The translations under genes were made by a program, and so were the position numbers. From contig CAKQRD010000008.1 in assembly GCA_934271275.1 (NCBI GenBank), forward strand, positions 65,159 through 129,158: 64,000 nucleotides of DNA. The letters run 5' to 3'. The notes under the pieces were generated by a model. That model did no database searches. It had not been told where the DNA came from and was given only the letters and a program-made list of their open reading frames with translations. Positions 1-8,897 of this stretch are shown here, one piece after another. Every line of letters begins with the position of its first letter. The first letter of the stretch is position 1. Source of the stretch: an uncultured Clostridia bacterium (GTDB lineage: Bacteria; Bacillota; Clostridia; Christensenellales; Borkfalkiaceae).

Positions 1-897
1 GGCGGTGGTAGCAACATGGATACGGCAAAAGCCATAGGCGTTATCGTTACCAACCCCGAATTTGCGGACGTCAAGAGCCTCGAGGGCGTTGCGGACACCA
101 AAAATAAATCTTTCCCGCTCGTATGCTTTGCGACTACCGCGGGTACGGCGGCGGAAGTCACCATCAACTACGTCATAACCGACGAAGAAGCGGGCAGAAA
201 ACTCGTCTGCGTAGACGCGAACGACATTCCTATGATAGCGTTTAACGACGCGGAAATGATGACGAGTATGCCGAAAGGGCTTACCGCGGCTACGGGTATG
301 GACGCGCTTACCCACGCGATAGAGGGTTATATCACGCCGGGCGCGAACCCCGTTTCCGAAATGATGAGCTGGAACGCGATTAAGTTCATTTCCGAAAATC
401 TCCGCGCGGCGGTTAAGGACGGAAACGACCTTAAAGCGAGAGAGGGTATGGCGTACGGCTCTTACATTGCGGGTATGGCGTTCTCCAACGTCGGACTCGG
501 CATAGTACACTCTATGGCACACCCGCTCGGCGCGCGTTTCGACGTGGCGCACGGCGTTGCCAACGCCGTTCTTCTTCCTTACGTTATGGAATACAATAAA
601 TGCGCGGCGAAAAAGAAATACGGCGATATAGCAAGGGCTATGGGCGTAGACGTTAAGGGCATGACCGAGGACGAAGCGGCGGACGCGGCTATCGCGGCGG
701 TTAAAAAGCTCGCGAGAGACGTCGATATTCCCGAAACCGTCAAGGAGCTTAAAGACAAGGCTACGGGCGAATCGCTTATTAAAGAGAGCGATCTTCCGAT
801 GCTCGCGGAAGACGCGTTCAGAGATCCCTGCACGGGCGGCAATCCGAGAAAGACCTGCGTAGCGGATATTCTCGAAATATATAAAACCGCGTATTGA
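1..897 (+). CDS. Iron-containing alcohol dehydrogenase, 5' partial
   Basis: The reading frame is open from base 1 and lacks its N-terminus, so the true start is upstream of the window. The first visible residues, GGGSNMDTAK, are the NAD(P)-binding GGGSxxDxAK signature of group III (Fe-dependent) alcohol dehydrogenases. The four metal ligands of this family are recognisable: Asp and His in MDALTHAIEG, His in HSMAHPLGA, and His in HGVANAVLLP. These enzymes interconvert aldehydes and alcohols with NAD(P)H in the cytoplasm. Substrate (butanol, 1,2- or 1,3-propanediol, lactaldehyde) cannot be told from this fragment. A hairpin terminator follows at 919-952, so it probably ends its transcription unit. 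Confidence 0.93.
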   Translation, partial: GGGSNMDTAKAIGVIVTNPEFADVKSLEGVADTKNKSFPLVCFATTAGTAAEVTINYVITDEEAGRKLVCVDANDIPMIAFNDAEMMTSMPKGLTAATGMDALTHAIEGYITPGANPVSEMMSWNAIKFISENLRAAVKDGNDLKAREGMAYGSYIAGMAFSNVGLGIVHSMAHPLGARFDVAHGVANAVLLPYVMEYNKCAAKKKYGDIARAMGVDVKGMTEDEAADAAIAAVKKLARDVDIPETVKELKDKATGESLIKESDLPMLAEDAFRDPCTGGNPRKTCVADILEIYKTAY

Positions 898-918
898 AAA
901 AACTTTAAATAAACGGGG

Positions 919-952
919 TTTTGCCCGCGCGCCCCGAGGCGCGCGGGCAAAC
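919..952 (+). terminator. Rho-independent terminator after alcohol dehydrogenase
   Basis: An 11-bp GC-only stem (923-933 with 938-948, loop CCGA) is extended by A/T pairs on both sides. The downstream T tract is weak (ctttaat), so efficiency is uncertain. Confidence 0.6.
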
Positions 953-999
953 CTTTAATAAAGAGAAAAACCGAAAAGAAAAACCGAGGAGAAGGAAAA

Positions 1000-2622
1000 A
1001 TGAAAACAAAAACGAGAGACAGAAGCCTTTTGAGCCGCGCGCTTCGCGTGACTTTCAATAAGCATACTCTCGTTGCCTTTCTTATCCTTTTACAGGTCGC
1101 GGCGCTCGTGTACGCTGTCGTCGCGCGGGGAATATATTCCGCGGTGTTTCTCGGGGTATGCCAGCTCGTCGGGTTTATCGTTTCGGTGCATATAATAGTC
1201 AAACGCGGCAAAAGCGCGTATAAATTCGTCTGGCTGTTTACCGTTATAACCCTGCCTATCTTCGGCACGCTGTTTTATATCATATTCTATCGTCAGTCAT
1301 CGTCGAAGCGTTTTTCGAGAAGAGTGAAAAACTCCGAGTTTTTTATGCGCGAGGACGGGTTCTCTCTCGTTAAAAGCGACGGCGAAGAAGCGAAAAAAGC
1401 TTTTCCCGAATACGGTTCGGACGTAAATTATCTCGAACAAAGCGCGGGCTTTCCCGTTTTCGGGAACGCGGAAGCGGAATACCTTAAAACGGGCGAAATT
1501 TTTTACGAAAGGCTTCTCGAAGAGCTGAAAAAAGCCGAAAAGTATATATTTCTGGAATTTTTCATTATCCGCGAAGGCGAAATGTGGCAGGGCATTTACG
1601 ATATTCTGAAAGAAAAGGCGAAGGACGGCGTGACCGTCAAGGTGCTTTACGACGATATAGGCAGTCTTAAAGATTTGCCCGAAAAATTCCGCGCCGACCT
1701 AAAAAAACACGACATAGAATGCGCGGTTTTCAACGCGTTCAAGCCGTTTTTGCTTTCCGTGCAGAACAACCGCGACCACAGAAAAATAGTTTCGATAGAC
1801 GGCAGAACCGCGTTCACGGGCGGCGTGAATATCGCGGACGAATACATCAACAAAATCAACCGCTTCGGTCACTGGAAGGACGCGGGCGTTATGCTCCGCG
1901 GCAAAGCCGCTTGGAGTCTTACCGCGATGTTTTTGCAAAACTACGAGATAGCGACAAAAACCCGTCCCGATTATTCGCGGTTTTTCCCCGCGGATTTCGG
2001 GGACGAAGCTGAAAAAGCGACTGCGGAAACGGAAAACGCGAAGAGCGGAAAAGTTGACTCGCGCGAGGTTTTTAAACGGGAATTTTTTCAGCCGTATACG
2101 GACAGCCCGACCGATAACGAAGAGGTTGGCGAACACGTATATCTGCAAACCGTTTATTCCGCAAAAAAGTATCTTTATATAACCACGCCGTACCTTATTA
2201 TAGACGGCAGAATGACTGACGCGCTTATTCTTGCGGCGAAAAGCGGCGTTGACGTGAGAATCATAACCCCCGGTCACGGCGACAAAAAATTCGTGCATAA
2301 CGTAACGCGGTCTTATTACAAGCAGCTCATAGAGGGCGGCGTTAAAATTTACGAATATTCGAGGGGCTTTATTCATTCCAAAACTTTCGTGGCGGACGAT
2401 AAAGTGGCGATAGTCGGCACGACTAACCTCGATTACAGGAGTTTATATCTGCATTTCGAGTGCGGAGTGGCGGCTTACGGACAAAAATTCGCAACCTCGG
2501 TGAAAGAAGATTTTTGCGAAGTCCTTAAAGTTTGCAAGCCGATTTCCGCAGAAGATTGCAAAGAGAACGCGTTCAAAAGAATTTATACCGCGTTTTTACG
2601 CCTGTTCGCGCCGCTTATGTAA
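1000..2622 (+). CDS. cls: Cardiolipin synthase
   Basis: A 540-aa membrane enzyme of the phospholipase D superfamily that condenses two phosphatidylglycerol molecules to cardiolipin and glycerol. Two or three hydrophobic N-terminal segments (about residues 20-95, PLDc_N) anchor it. Two HKD catalytic motifs follow: HRKIVSIDGRTAFTGG at about residue 260 and HSKTFVADDKVAIVGTTN at about residue 459. Length is slightly above the usual 480-510 aa because of a charged insert around residues 330-360. The start is set by GAGGAGAAGG upstream of the ATG. It stands alone, between terminators at 919-952 and 2683-2727. A pgsA gene making its substrate lies at 52.7 kb. Confidence 0.93.
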   Translation: MKTKTRDRSLLSRALRVTFNKHTLVAFLILLQVAALVYAVVARGIYSAVFLGVCQLVGFIVSVHIIVKRGKSAYKFVWLFTVITLPIFGTLFYIIFYRQSSSKRFSRRVKNSEFFMREDGFSLVKSDGEEAKKAFPEYGSDVNYLEQSAGFPVFGNAEAEYLKTGEIFYERLLEELKKAEKYIFLEFFIIREGEMWQGIYDILKEKAKDGVTVKVLYDDIGSLKDLPEKFRADLKKHDIECAVFNAFKPFLLSVQNNRDHRKIVSIDGRTAFTGGVNIADEYINKINRFGHWKDAGVMLRGKAAWSLTAMFLQNYEIATKTRPDYSRFFPADFGDEAEKATAETENAKSGKVDSREVFKREFFQPYTDSPTDNEEVGEHVYLQTVYSAKKYLYITTPYLIIDGRMTDALILAAKSGVDVRIITPGHGDKKFVHNVTRSYYKQLIEGGVKIYEYSRGFIHSKTFVADDKVAIVGTTNLDYRSLYLHFECGVAAYGQKFATSVKEDFCEVLKVCKPISAEDCKENAFKRIYTAFLRLFAPLM

Positions 2623-2682
2623 AGGATAACCGTCTTTTTTACGGAAAAGGCTTTTGCGTAAAGAATAAATTCAAAAATAAAA

Positions 2683-2727
2683 AACGGCTTCGTAAAGGCG
2701 AAAATCCTTTAACGAAGCCGCTTTTTT
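2683..2727. terminator. Bidirectional terminator between cls and DUF975 gene
   Basis: The arms 2685-2698 (cggcttcgtaaagg) and 2706-2720 pair with one bulged A. They are flanked by A-run and T-run, so the hairpin can end both converging transcripts. Confidence 0.8.
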
Positions 2728-2739
2728 CGGCGTTAAAAA

Positions 2740-3456
2740 TCAGTTTAATTCTTCAAACGGTTCTTCGGCGGTTTTTTCTTCCGCGTCGCTCGCGGCTTCG
2801 TTTTCGTTCGTGCCGAAAGAATTTCCGCGATTATCGTCCTGCTCCTTTATGAGGTCTCTGTAAAATTCCGCTTCCGCGCATTTGACGTACGGTACAACCC
2901 AGAACATAAGTATGCCGCAGGTGATTATGCCGAGAAGATACCAGCCGATAAAACTGAATCTCAAACAGAACAATCTCCACTTGTTGCCGTTCATCATCGC
3001 GATGGATTTTTCTCTCGCCTGATCCTGCGTAAGCTCGGGATTGTCGGCAAGAAGATAAAAACTCATAGAATACGAAAGCTCTTTGACGATACCGGGAATG
3101 ACGAAAAGCAGCGACCACAGGAATATGAAAATCGAGTTCACAAGTCCGAGCAGGAACGCGTTCACGAAATTTTTGAACCCGTCGAATGTCATTTCGATAG
3201 TCACGTCTTTGCCGCGCATAACGTTAAGAGCGATTTTGTTCTGCGACAGCTCGAACGGTCCGTTCAGCACCAGCGCGGCTATCGTGCCGAGCGATGTAAA
3301 GCAAACCGTGGTAAAGTTGCCGGAGCTAATCGTCGTGTAAGACGAGGTGCATACCCCGAGTATAAGCGATACTATAAAAGTAACGAGTGCGAGAGTCGCC
3401 CATTTGCCCGTCATTTTGGCGCGGGCGGAGCTTCTGAAATCTTCTGCAAATTTCAT
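2740..3456 (-). CDS. DUF975 family integral membrane protein
   Basis: A 238-aa protein with about five hydrophobic segments and the features of the DUF975 family: an N-terminal AR.KM.GKW-like stretch before the first membrane helix, a central loop with the motif AREKSIAMMNGNKW, and a C-terminal PYVKCAEAEFYRDL before a charged acidic tail. Family members are widespread in Firmicutes and their biochemical role is unknown. The tail (about residues 205-238) is rich in Glu, Asn and Ala. The ATG is preceded by GGAG on the minus strand. It converges on cls and is probably monocistronic. Confidence 0.85.
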   Translation of the reverse strand: MKFAEDFRSSARAKMTGKWATLALVTFIVSLILGVCTSSYTTISSGNFTTVCFTSLGTIAALVLNGPFELSQNKIALNVMRGKDVTIEMTFDGFKNFVNAFLLGLVNSIFIFLWSLLFVIPGIVKELSYSMSFYLLADNPELTQDQAREKSIAMMNGNKWRLFCLRFSFIGWYLLGIITCGILMFWVVPYVKCAEAEFYRDLIKEQDDNRGNSFGTNENEAASDAEEKTAEEPFEELN

Positions 3457-3584
3457 TATAAAAAATCTCCTTCTTTTCCTTTTCGGAAAATACGCTTAAA
3501 GTATACTTTCGATTGTTCCGTTTGTCAAGAGAAACGATAAAATTAACCCGAAATTCGTGGTTTTATATTTTTCGGTTTATGTTT

Positions 3585-4739
3585 TCATATTTTAAAAACC
3601 GAAAAGTTTTTATCGAGCAGGGTATAAGCTCCGCTTTCCGCGTTGGTGATAAGCGTTTTTTCTTCTCCCGTTATCGCCGCGACGAAAATTATCGCCCCTT
3701 CGAGTTCTGGCGCGCTTAAAAGCTCGTTTATCGCCGTCACGAGCGGACTTTTTGCGCCCGCTTCCGAAGAAAAATCTTTCGTCATAAGCGCGGTCGTCGC
3801 CGCGTCGAGAAACGCCCCGCAGAATTTATTTCCGCCGCCTATCATCGTTACCTGCGCCACGCCCGTCGAGACGGGCTTTCCCGTTTTAGGATCGATAACG
3901 TGACAGTAATTTTCACCGTCGCGGGTATAAACTTTTTCGTAATCTCCGCTCGTGGAAACCGAAAAATTCTTTCTGCCATTTATGCTTACGGTCAGCAGGT
4001 TTTCGCCCGATTTTCTCGGGTGACGCACGCCGAGCGAGGTCGAGCTTAAAATAAAAAGACTGCTTCTGCCCGCGTTTACGTATCCCGAAGCGTGCCCGAA
4101 CCCTAAAAGAATTTTGCCCGCCTCGTCCGTCGCAAAACCTTTAAGCACGCCGCCGAACTCTATTTTAGTTCCGTCCGCTTTTTTAAGAACCGAAAATTTT
4201 CCGTCTTCTTCCGTCAAGGATATATTATTTAAGCCGATAACGCCGCTATTTAAAATTTCCGAAATCAGCTCCTCCGCGGGCGGGGAAAAATCCGCTACGG
4301 GAAAGGAGGGGTAAAAACCCCAAAGTTCGGACAGAGGAAGAACGGTGGGATCGAATGCGCCGCCCGTAACCGCGTAAACTTTTTGCGAAATATCCAGAAG
4401 CGTTTTGCCGCGTTCGGAAATTTCCGTTTCTTCGCCCGCCGCCGCGCCGTTCAAAGCGTAAACGAACGAATCCTTTTCGGAAGCGGAAAACTCCTTTTCG
4501 AGCGAAGAAAACAGCTCGCGGAGTTTTTCTTCCTCGCCGCTTACAAAAGGTTTGTCGGCAACTTCCGCGTGAATCGCCGTGTTCATCGCGTAAAAATCCG
4601 TCGCTTCTCCGCGCGGGGAAGAAGCGCATCCGCCGTCCCCGCCGTTTTCCGCGCCCGCCCCGTTTTTCCCGCAGCAGAAAAGCGGAAACGCTAATATAAT
4701 CGCCGAAATAACGGCGGAAATTTTCGTAAGTTTTTTCAT
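3585..4739 (-). CDS. apbE: ApbE-like FAD:protein FMN transferase, lipoprotein
   Basis: A 384-aa protein with a signal peptide ending in a lipobox-like LFCCGKNG, so probably a membrane-anchored extracytoplasmic lipoprotein. The body matches the ApbE family, which moves FMN from FAD onto Thr or Ser of target proteins using Mg2+. Visible elements are FYAMNTAIHAEV near the N-terminus, GGAFDPTVLPLSELWGF, the EFGGVLKGFATDEAG motif, HVIDPKTGKPV and the C-terminal GAFLDAATTALM. The usual NxGG is NAGR here. No flavinylated partner (Rnf, Nqr or FMN-binding reductase) lies nearby, so its target is elsewhere. No Shine-Dalgarno is seen; a promoter 9 bp upstream predicts a leaderless mRNA. Confidence 0.85.
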   Translation of the reverse strand: MKKLTKISAVISAIILAFPLFCCGKNGAGAENGGDGGCASSPRGEATDFYAMNTAIHAEVADKPFVSGEEEKLRELFSSLEKEFSASEKDSFVYALNGAAAGEETEISERGKTLLDISQKVYAVTGGAFDPTVLPLSELWGFYPSFPVADFSPPAEELISEILNSGVIGLNNISLTEEDGKFSVLKKADGTKIEFGGVLKGFATDEAGKILLGFGHASGYVNAGRSSLFILSSTSLGVRHPRKSGENLLTVSINGRKNFSVSTSGDYEKVYTRDGENYCHVIDPKTGKPVSTGVAQVTMIGGGNKFCGAFLDAATTALMTKDFSSEAGAKSPLVTAINELLSAPELEGAIIFVAAITGEEKTLITNAESGAYTLLDKNFSVFKI

Positions 4740-4748
4740 ATCGTAAAT

Positions 4749-4777
4749 ATTATATATAATTTCGCGCGGAAAATCAA
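4749..4777 (-). promoter_or_regulatory. Promoter of apbE (minus strand)
   Basis: Read on the minus strand, TTGATT (4777-4772) and TATAAT (4754-4749) are separated by 17 bp. The -10 box ends 9 nt before the apbE ATG, predicting a 5' leader of only about 2-3 nt. Confidence 0.65.
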
Positions 4778-4785
4778 TTTATATA

Positions 4786-4814
4786 TTGACAAAAAAACGC
4801 GTTTTTGCTAAAAT
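4786..4814 (+). promoter_or_regulatory. Promoter of the HPr-kinase-like/PqqD operon
   Basis: TTGACA (4786-4791) and TAAAAT (4809-4814) are spaced by 17 bp. It is back to back with the apbE promoter; the two -35 boxes are 8 bp apart, so one regulator could affect both. Confidence 0.75.
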
Positions 4815-4849
4815 GGATAAGTATGAAAAAAACGATGAAGGAAGGGTAA

Positions 4850-5590
4850 ATGCCACGCTATAAGATTGCGGACGTCGTGTTTGAAACGAATCATATATAC
4901 GGCTACACGCCGCGGCTTTGCAAAAACTATCTTTACGAAGGCGAAGAGCCTTCTGCGTTCACGGCGGAAATCACCGAGGACGATATAGCCGCGGAAAAAG
5001 AGAAAGAGGGCGCGGAAGGTTTTCCCGACGCGTATCTCGAAAGCCTTGCGCTATTCCGTAAGCTTTGCGATTATACCCTTAAACACGCGGACGGAATGAT
5101 TTTTCATTCGAGCGCGATTGCAGTGGACGGCAAGGGTTATCTTTTCACCGCGCCGAGCGGAACGGGAAAATCCACCCACGCAAGGCTTTTGAAAGAGCTT
5201 CTCGGCGACAGGCTCGTTTATATCAACGACGATAAGCCGATAATAAGGCTTACGGACGGGAAATTTTACGTTTACGGCACGCCGTGGAACGGGAAACATC
5301 ACCTCGATACCAACGCCCGCGCGGAAATCGCCGCGATTTGCGAGGTTCGCCGCGGCAAGGAAAATACCATAGAAAAACTTACTCCCAAAGATATGCTTGC
5401 GGTGGCGTTCAATCAGACGCTTCGCCCCGAAACGGAAGAGGATATGGACAAATATTTAACCCTTTTGGATAAACTTCTTAACTCCGTCGGGTTATTCAGG
5501 TTATATTGCAACGTTTCGGAGGAAGCGGCAAAGCTTTCTTACGGAGAAATGATAAAAGGAAACGAAAAAGGAGCGGACGATGAAGATTAA
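4850..5590 (+). CDS. HPr-kinase-like (HprK C-terminal fold) P-loop protein
   Basis: A 246-aa protein with a P-loop, APSGTGKST, at about residues 101-109 and VYINDDKP at about 124-131, which resembles the catalytic strand of HPr kinase C-terminal domains. The HPr Ser-kinase N-terminal domain is absent. Proteins of this type are known in RiPP (lasso peptide) and SynChlorMet-type cassettes, next to PqqD-like proteins. Here its 3' end overlaps the next gene, a PqqD homologue, by 11 bp, so the two are translationally coupled. Start chosen by GAAGGAAGGG upstream of the ATG. The substrate of the presumed kinase is unknown. Confidence 0.75.
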   Translation: MPRYKIADVVFETNHIYGYTPRLCKNYLYEGEEPSAFTAEITEDDIAAEKEKEGAEGFPDAYLESLALFRKLCDYTLKHADGMIFHSSAIAVDGKGYLFTAPSGTGKSTHARLLKELLGDRLVYINDDKPIIRLTDGKFYVYGTPWNGKHHLDTNARAEIAAICEVRRGKENTIEKLTPKDMLAVAFNQTLRPETEEDMDKYLTLLDKLLNSVGLFRLYCNVSEEAAKLSYGEMIKGNEKGADDED

Positions 5591-5843
5591 AGACGGATTC
5601 ATATTAAGAGAGGTTGCGGGGAGCTACCTCGTCGTTGCGGTGGGCGCGGCGGTTAAGCAGTTCAACGGTATGATAAACCTCAACGAGACGGGCGCGTTTT
5701 TATGGAGAATACTCGAAAAGGGCGCGACCGAAGAAGAAGCGGTTGCGGAACTTCTGAAAGAGTACGACGTAGACGAAGAAACGGCGAAGGCGGACGTTAA
5801 AGCTTTCGTTACTAAACTCACGGAGGCGGGACTGTTGGCTTAA
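5580..5843 (+). CDS. PqqD family protein
   Basis: An 87-aa PqqD-like domain. Visible are the INLNETGAFLWRILEKGATE core and the C-terminal helix ending FVTKLTEAGLL, typical of the winged-helix RiPP recognition element. In known pathways (PQQ, lasso peptides, sactipeptides) such domains bind the leader of a precursor peptide and present it to the modifying enzyme. It starts inside the 3' end of the HPr-kinase-like gene. No radical-SAM enzyme or obvious precursor peptide is next to it, so its partner peptide is unknown. Confidence 0.88.
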   Translation: MKIKDGFILREVAGSYLVVAVGAAVKQFNGMINLNETGAFLWRILEKGATEEEAVAELLKEYDVDEETAKADVKAFVTKLTEAGLLA

Positions 5844-5866
5844 AAGCCGTTTTTTACGACAAACTT

Positions 5867-7363
5867 ATGATGAAACAAGGCTTCGATAATAAAAAATATC
5901 TCGAAATGCAGTCGGCTAAAATTCTCGAACGTATCGCTATGTTCGGCGATAAACTGTATCTTGAATTCGGCGGCAAGTTGTTTGACGATTACCACGCTTC
6001 CAGAGTGCTTCCGGGGTTTGAGCCGGACAGTAAAATCAAAATGCTGTCACAGCTTAAAGATTCGGCGGAAATAGTCATTATAATCAACGCTAACGATATA
6101 GAAAAAAACAAAACGCGCAGCGACATCGGCATTTCTTACGATTCGGACGTGCTGCGGCTTATAGATAAATTTCAGGATAAAGGATTTTACGTGGGGAGCG
6201 TGGTTTTAACCCGCTTTGCTTCTCAACCTTCCGCCGAACAGTTCCAGAAACGCCTTGAAATGCTCGGCATAAAGGTTTATCGCCACTATCCGATAGAGGG
6301 GTATCCTTCGGACGTTGAAACGATTGTTTCCGAAGAGGGGTACGGCAAGAACGAATACGTCGTTACCACCCGTCCGCTCGTGGTTATAACCGCGCCGGGA
6401 CCGGGGAGCGGCAAAATGGCGACGTGCCTGTCGCAACTTTATCACGAAAATAAACGCGGAATTAAGGCGGGCTACGCCAAATACGAGACCTTCCCGATAT
6501 GGAATCTCCCGTTGAAGCACCCCGTGAACGTCGCGTACGAAGCGGCTACCGCAGACCTTAACGATATAAATATGATAGATCCCTTCCATATGGAGGCTTA
6601 CGGCGAGATGGCGGTGAATTATAACCGCGACGTAGAAATATTCCCCGTGCTTTCCGCAATGATGAACAGGGTTATGGGGAGCTGTCCGTACAAGTCGCCC
6701 ACCGATATGGGCGTTAACATGGCGGGCTATTGCATAGTGGACGACGAGGTGTGCAGAGAAGCGGGCAAACAGGAAATTATACGCCGCTATTACGCCGCGC
6801 AGCTCGACGCGAGAAAGGGAAAAATCGGTAAAGAAACCGTTTCCAAAATAGAAATCCTTATGCAGAAGATGTCCGTTTCGATAAGCGACAGAGCGGTCGT
6901 TCGCCCCGCGCTCGAAAAGGAGCTGGTGACGGGCGTGCCGTGCGCCGCGATAGGGCTTACGGACGGAAGAATAGTCACGGGTAAAACGGGCGCGCTTCTC
7001 GGGGCTTCCGCCGCCGCGCTTCTTAACGCGCTGAAAGTTCTCGGCGATATAGACGATTCCATAGACCTTATATCTTCTGCGGTTATAGAGCCTATTCAGG
7101 AACTTAAAATAAAGCATATGGGCAGCGCGAATCCGCGGCTTCATACCGACGAAATTCTTATATCGCTCGCAGTCAGCGCGGTAACAAATCCCACCGCGAA
7201 AAAGGCGCTCGATCAGTTGCCGAAATTAAAGGGCGCGGAATTTCATTCTTCCGTAGTGCTTTCTCACGTAGACGAATCCACCCTTAAAAAACTCGGGATA
7301 AACGTGACGTGCGAGCCGAAGAAAAAGACCGAACGCGCCGCCGATCTGTTTATCGAAAAATAA
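5867..7363 (+). CDS. DUF1846 family protein
   Basis: A 498-aa cytoplasmic protein matching the full length of the DUF1846 family (about 490-505 aa). The start MMKQGFDNKKYLEMQ and downstream GFYVGSVVLTRF, TAPGPGSGKMATCLSQ and SSVVLSHVDESTLKKLG are characteristic. GPGSGK looks like a nucleotide-binding glycine loop. Function is unknown. It follows pqqD by 23 bp and is probably cotranscribed with it; no strong Shine-Dalgarno is visible and the second Met codon (5870) is an alternative start. A terminator follows at 7388. Confidence 0.88.
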   Translation: MMKQGFDNKKYLEMQSAKILERIAMFGDKLYLEFGGKLFDDYHASRVLPGFEPDSKIKMLSQLKDSAEIVIIINANDIEKNKTRSDIGISYDSDVLRLIDKFQDKGFYVGSVVLTRFASQPSAEQFQKRLEMLGIKVYRHYPIEGYPSDVETIVSEEGYGKNEYVVTTRPLVVITAPGPGSGKMATCLSQLYHENKRGIKAGYAKYETFPIWNLPLKHPVNVAYEAATADLNDINMIDPFHMEAYGEMAVNYNRDVEIFPVLSAMMNRVMGSCPYKSPTDMGVNMAGYCIVDDEVCREAGKQEIIRRYYAAQLDARKGKIGKETVSKIEILMQKMSVSISDRAVVRPALEKELVTGVPCAAIGLTDGRIVTGKTGALLGASAAALLNALKVLGDIDDSIDLISSAVIEPIQELKIKHMGSANPRLHTDEILISLAVSAVTNPTAKKALDQLPKLKGAEFHSSVVLSHVDESTLKKLGINVTCEPKKKTERAADLFIEK

Positions 7364-7387
7364 GACGAACAAACTAAACGTAAAGAA

Positions 7388-7422
7388 GAACTCCCCTTCG
7401 TACGAGGGGAGTTCCTGTTTTT
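7388..7422 (+). terminator. Rho-independent terminator after DUF1846 gene
   Basis: gaactcccc (7388-7396) pairs with ggggagttc (7406-7414), followed by ctgttttt. Confidence 0.8.
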
Positions 7423-7465
7423 ACGGGTTTACGATTTTTTTGCATTTAAAAAATGCGAAAAAAGT

Positions 7466-8692
7466 TCAGACGCACCATTCTCCGTCTTTGAATACGGGAA
7501 CTTTCGTCCCGTCCTTTTTAATGCCCGTAACTTTAAGGTCGGGCGTGCCTATCATAAAATCGACGTGTTCTACGGAGTCGTTCGCGCCGCGCGCTTTCAG
7601 TTCTTTCACGCTTAAATTCGCGCCGCCTTTGAGCGTGGTGGGGTAAGCCTTACCGAGAGCTAAATGGCAGCTCGCGTTTTCGTCGAACAGCGTGTTAAAA
7701 AACAGCGTGTGTTGTTCGGCTATGGGGGAGTGCTTGCCTATCAGCGCGACTTCGCCGATACGGCGGGTGCCTTCGTCCGTTTCGATCAGTTCTTTAAGAA
7801 TGTCGTAGCCCTTTTCCGCGTAGAAGTCGGTGACCTTGCCTTTTTTGAATTTTATGGAAAATTTATCAACTATCTGCCCGTTATAAGAAAGGGGAAGCGC
7901 GGACTTGACGACGCCCTCCGTTTTAAGTCTGTGCGGCGCGGTGAAAACCTCTTCGGTAGGCATATTCGCAACGAACGGAACGCCGTCTTTTGCCGCTTCC
8001 TTTGCGGAAAGCCATTCGTGACCTTCCGCCAGCCCCACGTATAAATCCGTTCCGAGCGAGTTCTCGAAATGCAGATACTCGAAGTCGTGCGAATTAAGAA
8101 ACTGCGCGCGCGCGTCTAATCTCGCGACGTGCTTTTCCCATTCTTCCACGGGGTTTTCGTAGTTTAAGCGCATAGTTTTCGCAATGGCTTCGGTAAGCTC
8201 GTCCTCCGCGTTTTTCGCGGCGGGGAAAACCTGCTTTGCCCAGACTTCCGTGGGAACGGAAACCACGCACCAGCGAATCGCGTTACTCATAACCGCGTCC
8301 GAATATTTTTTGAACGCCTTGCTTCTCGCTCTCGCCACCGCCGAAAGCTTCTCCGCGGGAACGTCTTTGAACGCGGAAGGATCTTCGGCGTCTATCGCTA
8401 TGTAGCAGAAGCCGTTTTCCACGAGGTCGTTTTTCTCGGCTATCTGCCACTTCGGCACTTCCGCGAGCGCCTCCTTTTCCGCTCCCATATAGTTAAGCTT
8501 ATCGAGTATTTCGTCCTGCCACTTTACGCGGACGATTTTCGCACCGTATTCGTAAGCCTTTTTGGTAAGCTCGTGCGCGACCTCGCGCTTTTCTACGGGG
8601 CAGACGATTAAAAGTCCCTGACCTTTTTGGAGATTTACGCCGATTTTAAGCGCAAGCTCGCAAAAATTTTCCAGTCTTTTGCCTTCAAACAT
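7466..8692 (-). CDS. M29 family aminopeptidase
   Basis: A 409-aa cytoplasmic metallo-aminopeptidase (thermophilic metalloprotease family M29, like PepS/AmpS/AmpT). Family metal ligands are recognisable: the Glu pair in MPTEEVFTAPHR, Glu in RRIGEVALIG, His in CHLALG, and His and Asp in VEHVDFMIG near the C-terminus. The frame is open upstream to 8761, but the ATG at 8692 has a strong GGAGGA and matches the family N-terminus MFEGKRLENF. It releases N-terminal amino acids during peptide turnover. It is monocistronic and converges with the DUF1846 gene. Confidence 0.92.
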   Translation of the reverse strand: MFEGKRLENFCELALKIGVNLQKGQGLLIVCPVEKREVAHELTKKAYEYGAKIVRVKWQDEILDKLNYMGAEKEALAEVPKWQIAEKNDLVENGFCYIAIDAEDPSAFKDVPAEKLSAVARARSKAFKKYSDAVMSNAIRWCVVSVPTEVWAKQVFPAAKNAEDELTEAIAKTMRLNYENPVEEWEKHVARLDARAQFLNSHDFEYLHFENSLGTDLYVGLAEGHEWLSAKEAAKDGVPFVANMPTEEVFTAPHRLKTEGVVKSALPLSYNGQIVDKFSIKFKKGKVTDFYAEKGYDILKELIETDEGTRRIGEVALIGKHSPIAEQHTLFFNTLFDENASCHLALGKAYPTTLKGGANLSVKELKARGANDSVEHVDFMIGTPDLKVTGIKKDGTKVPVFKDGEWCV

Positions 8693-8897
8693 AAAATAAT
8701 TCCTCCGAAAACATTCTATTATCCGAAACAATATTTTACGCCCGATTTGAATAAAAGTCAAGCAAAGCGCGTGACGGGCGCGTTTTACCGCAGACGTTTT
8801 TCCCCGAAAACTTTTTTAAGAGAAATACCGTGTCATAAAACCCGTGCGCGCGCTATATACTTTAATAAACAAAGTATTCACGGCAAAGGAGGACATT

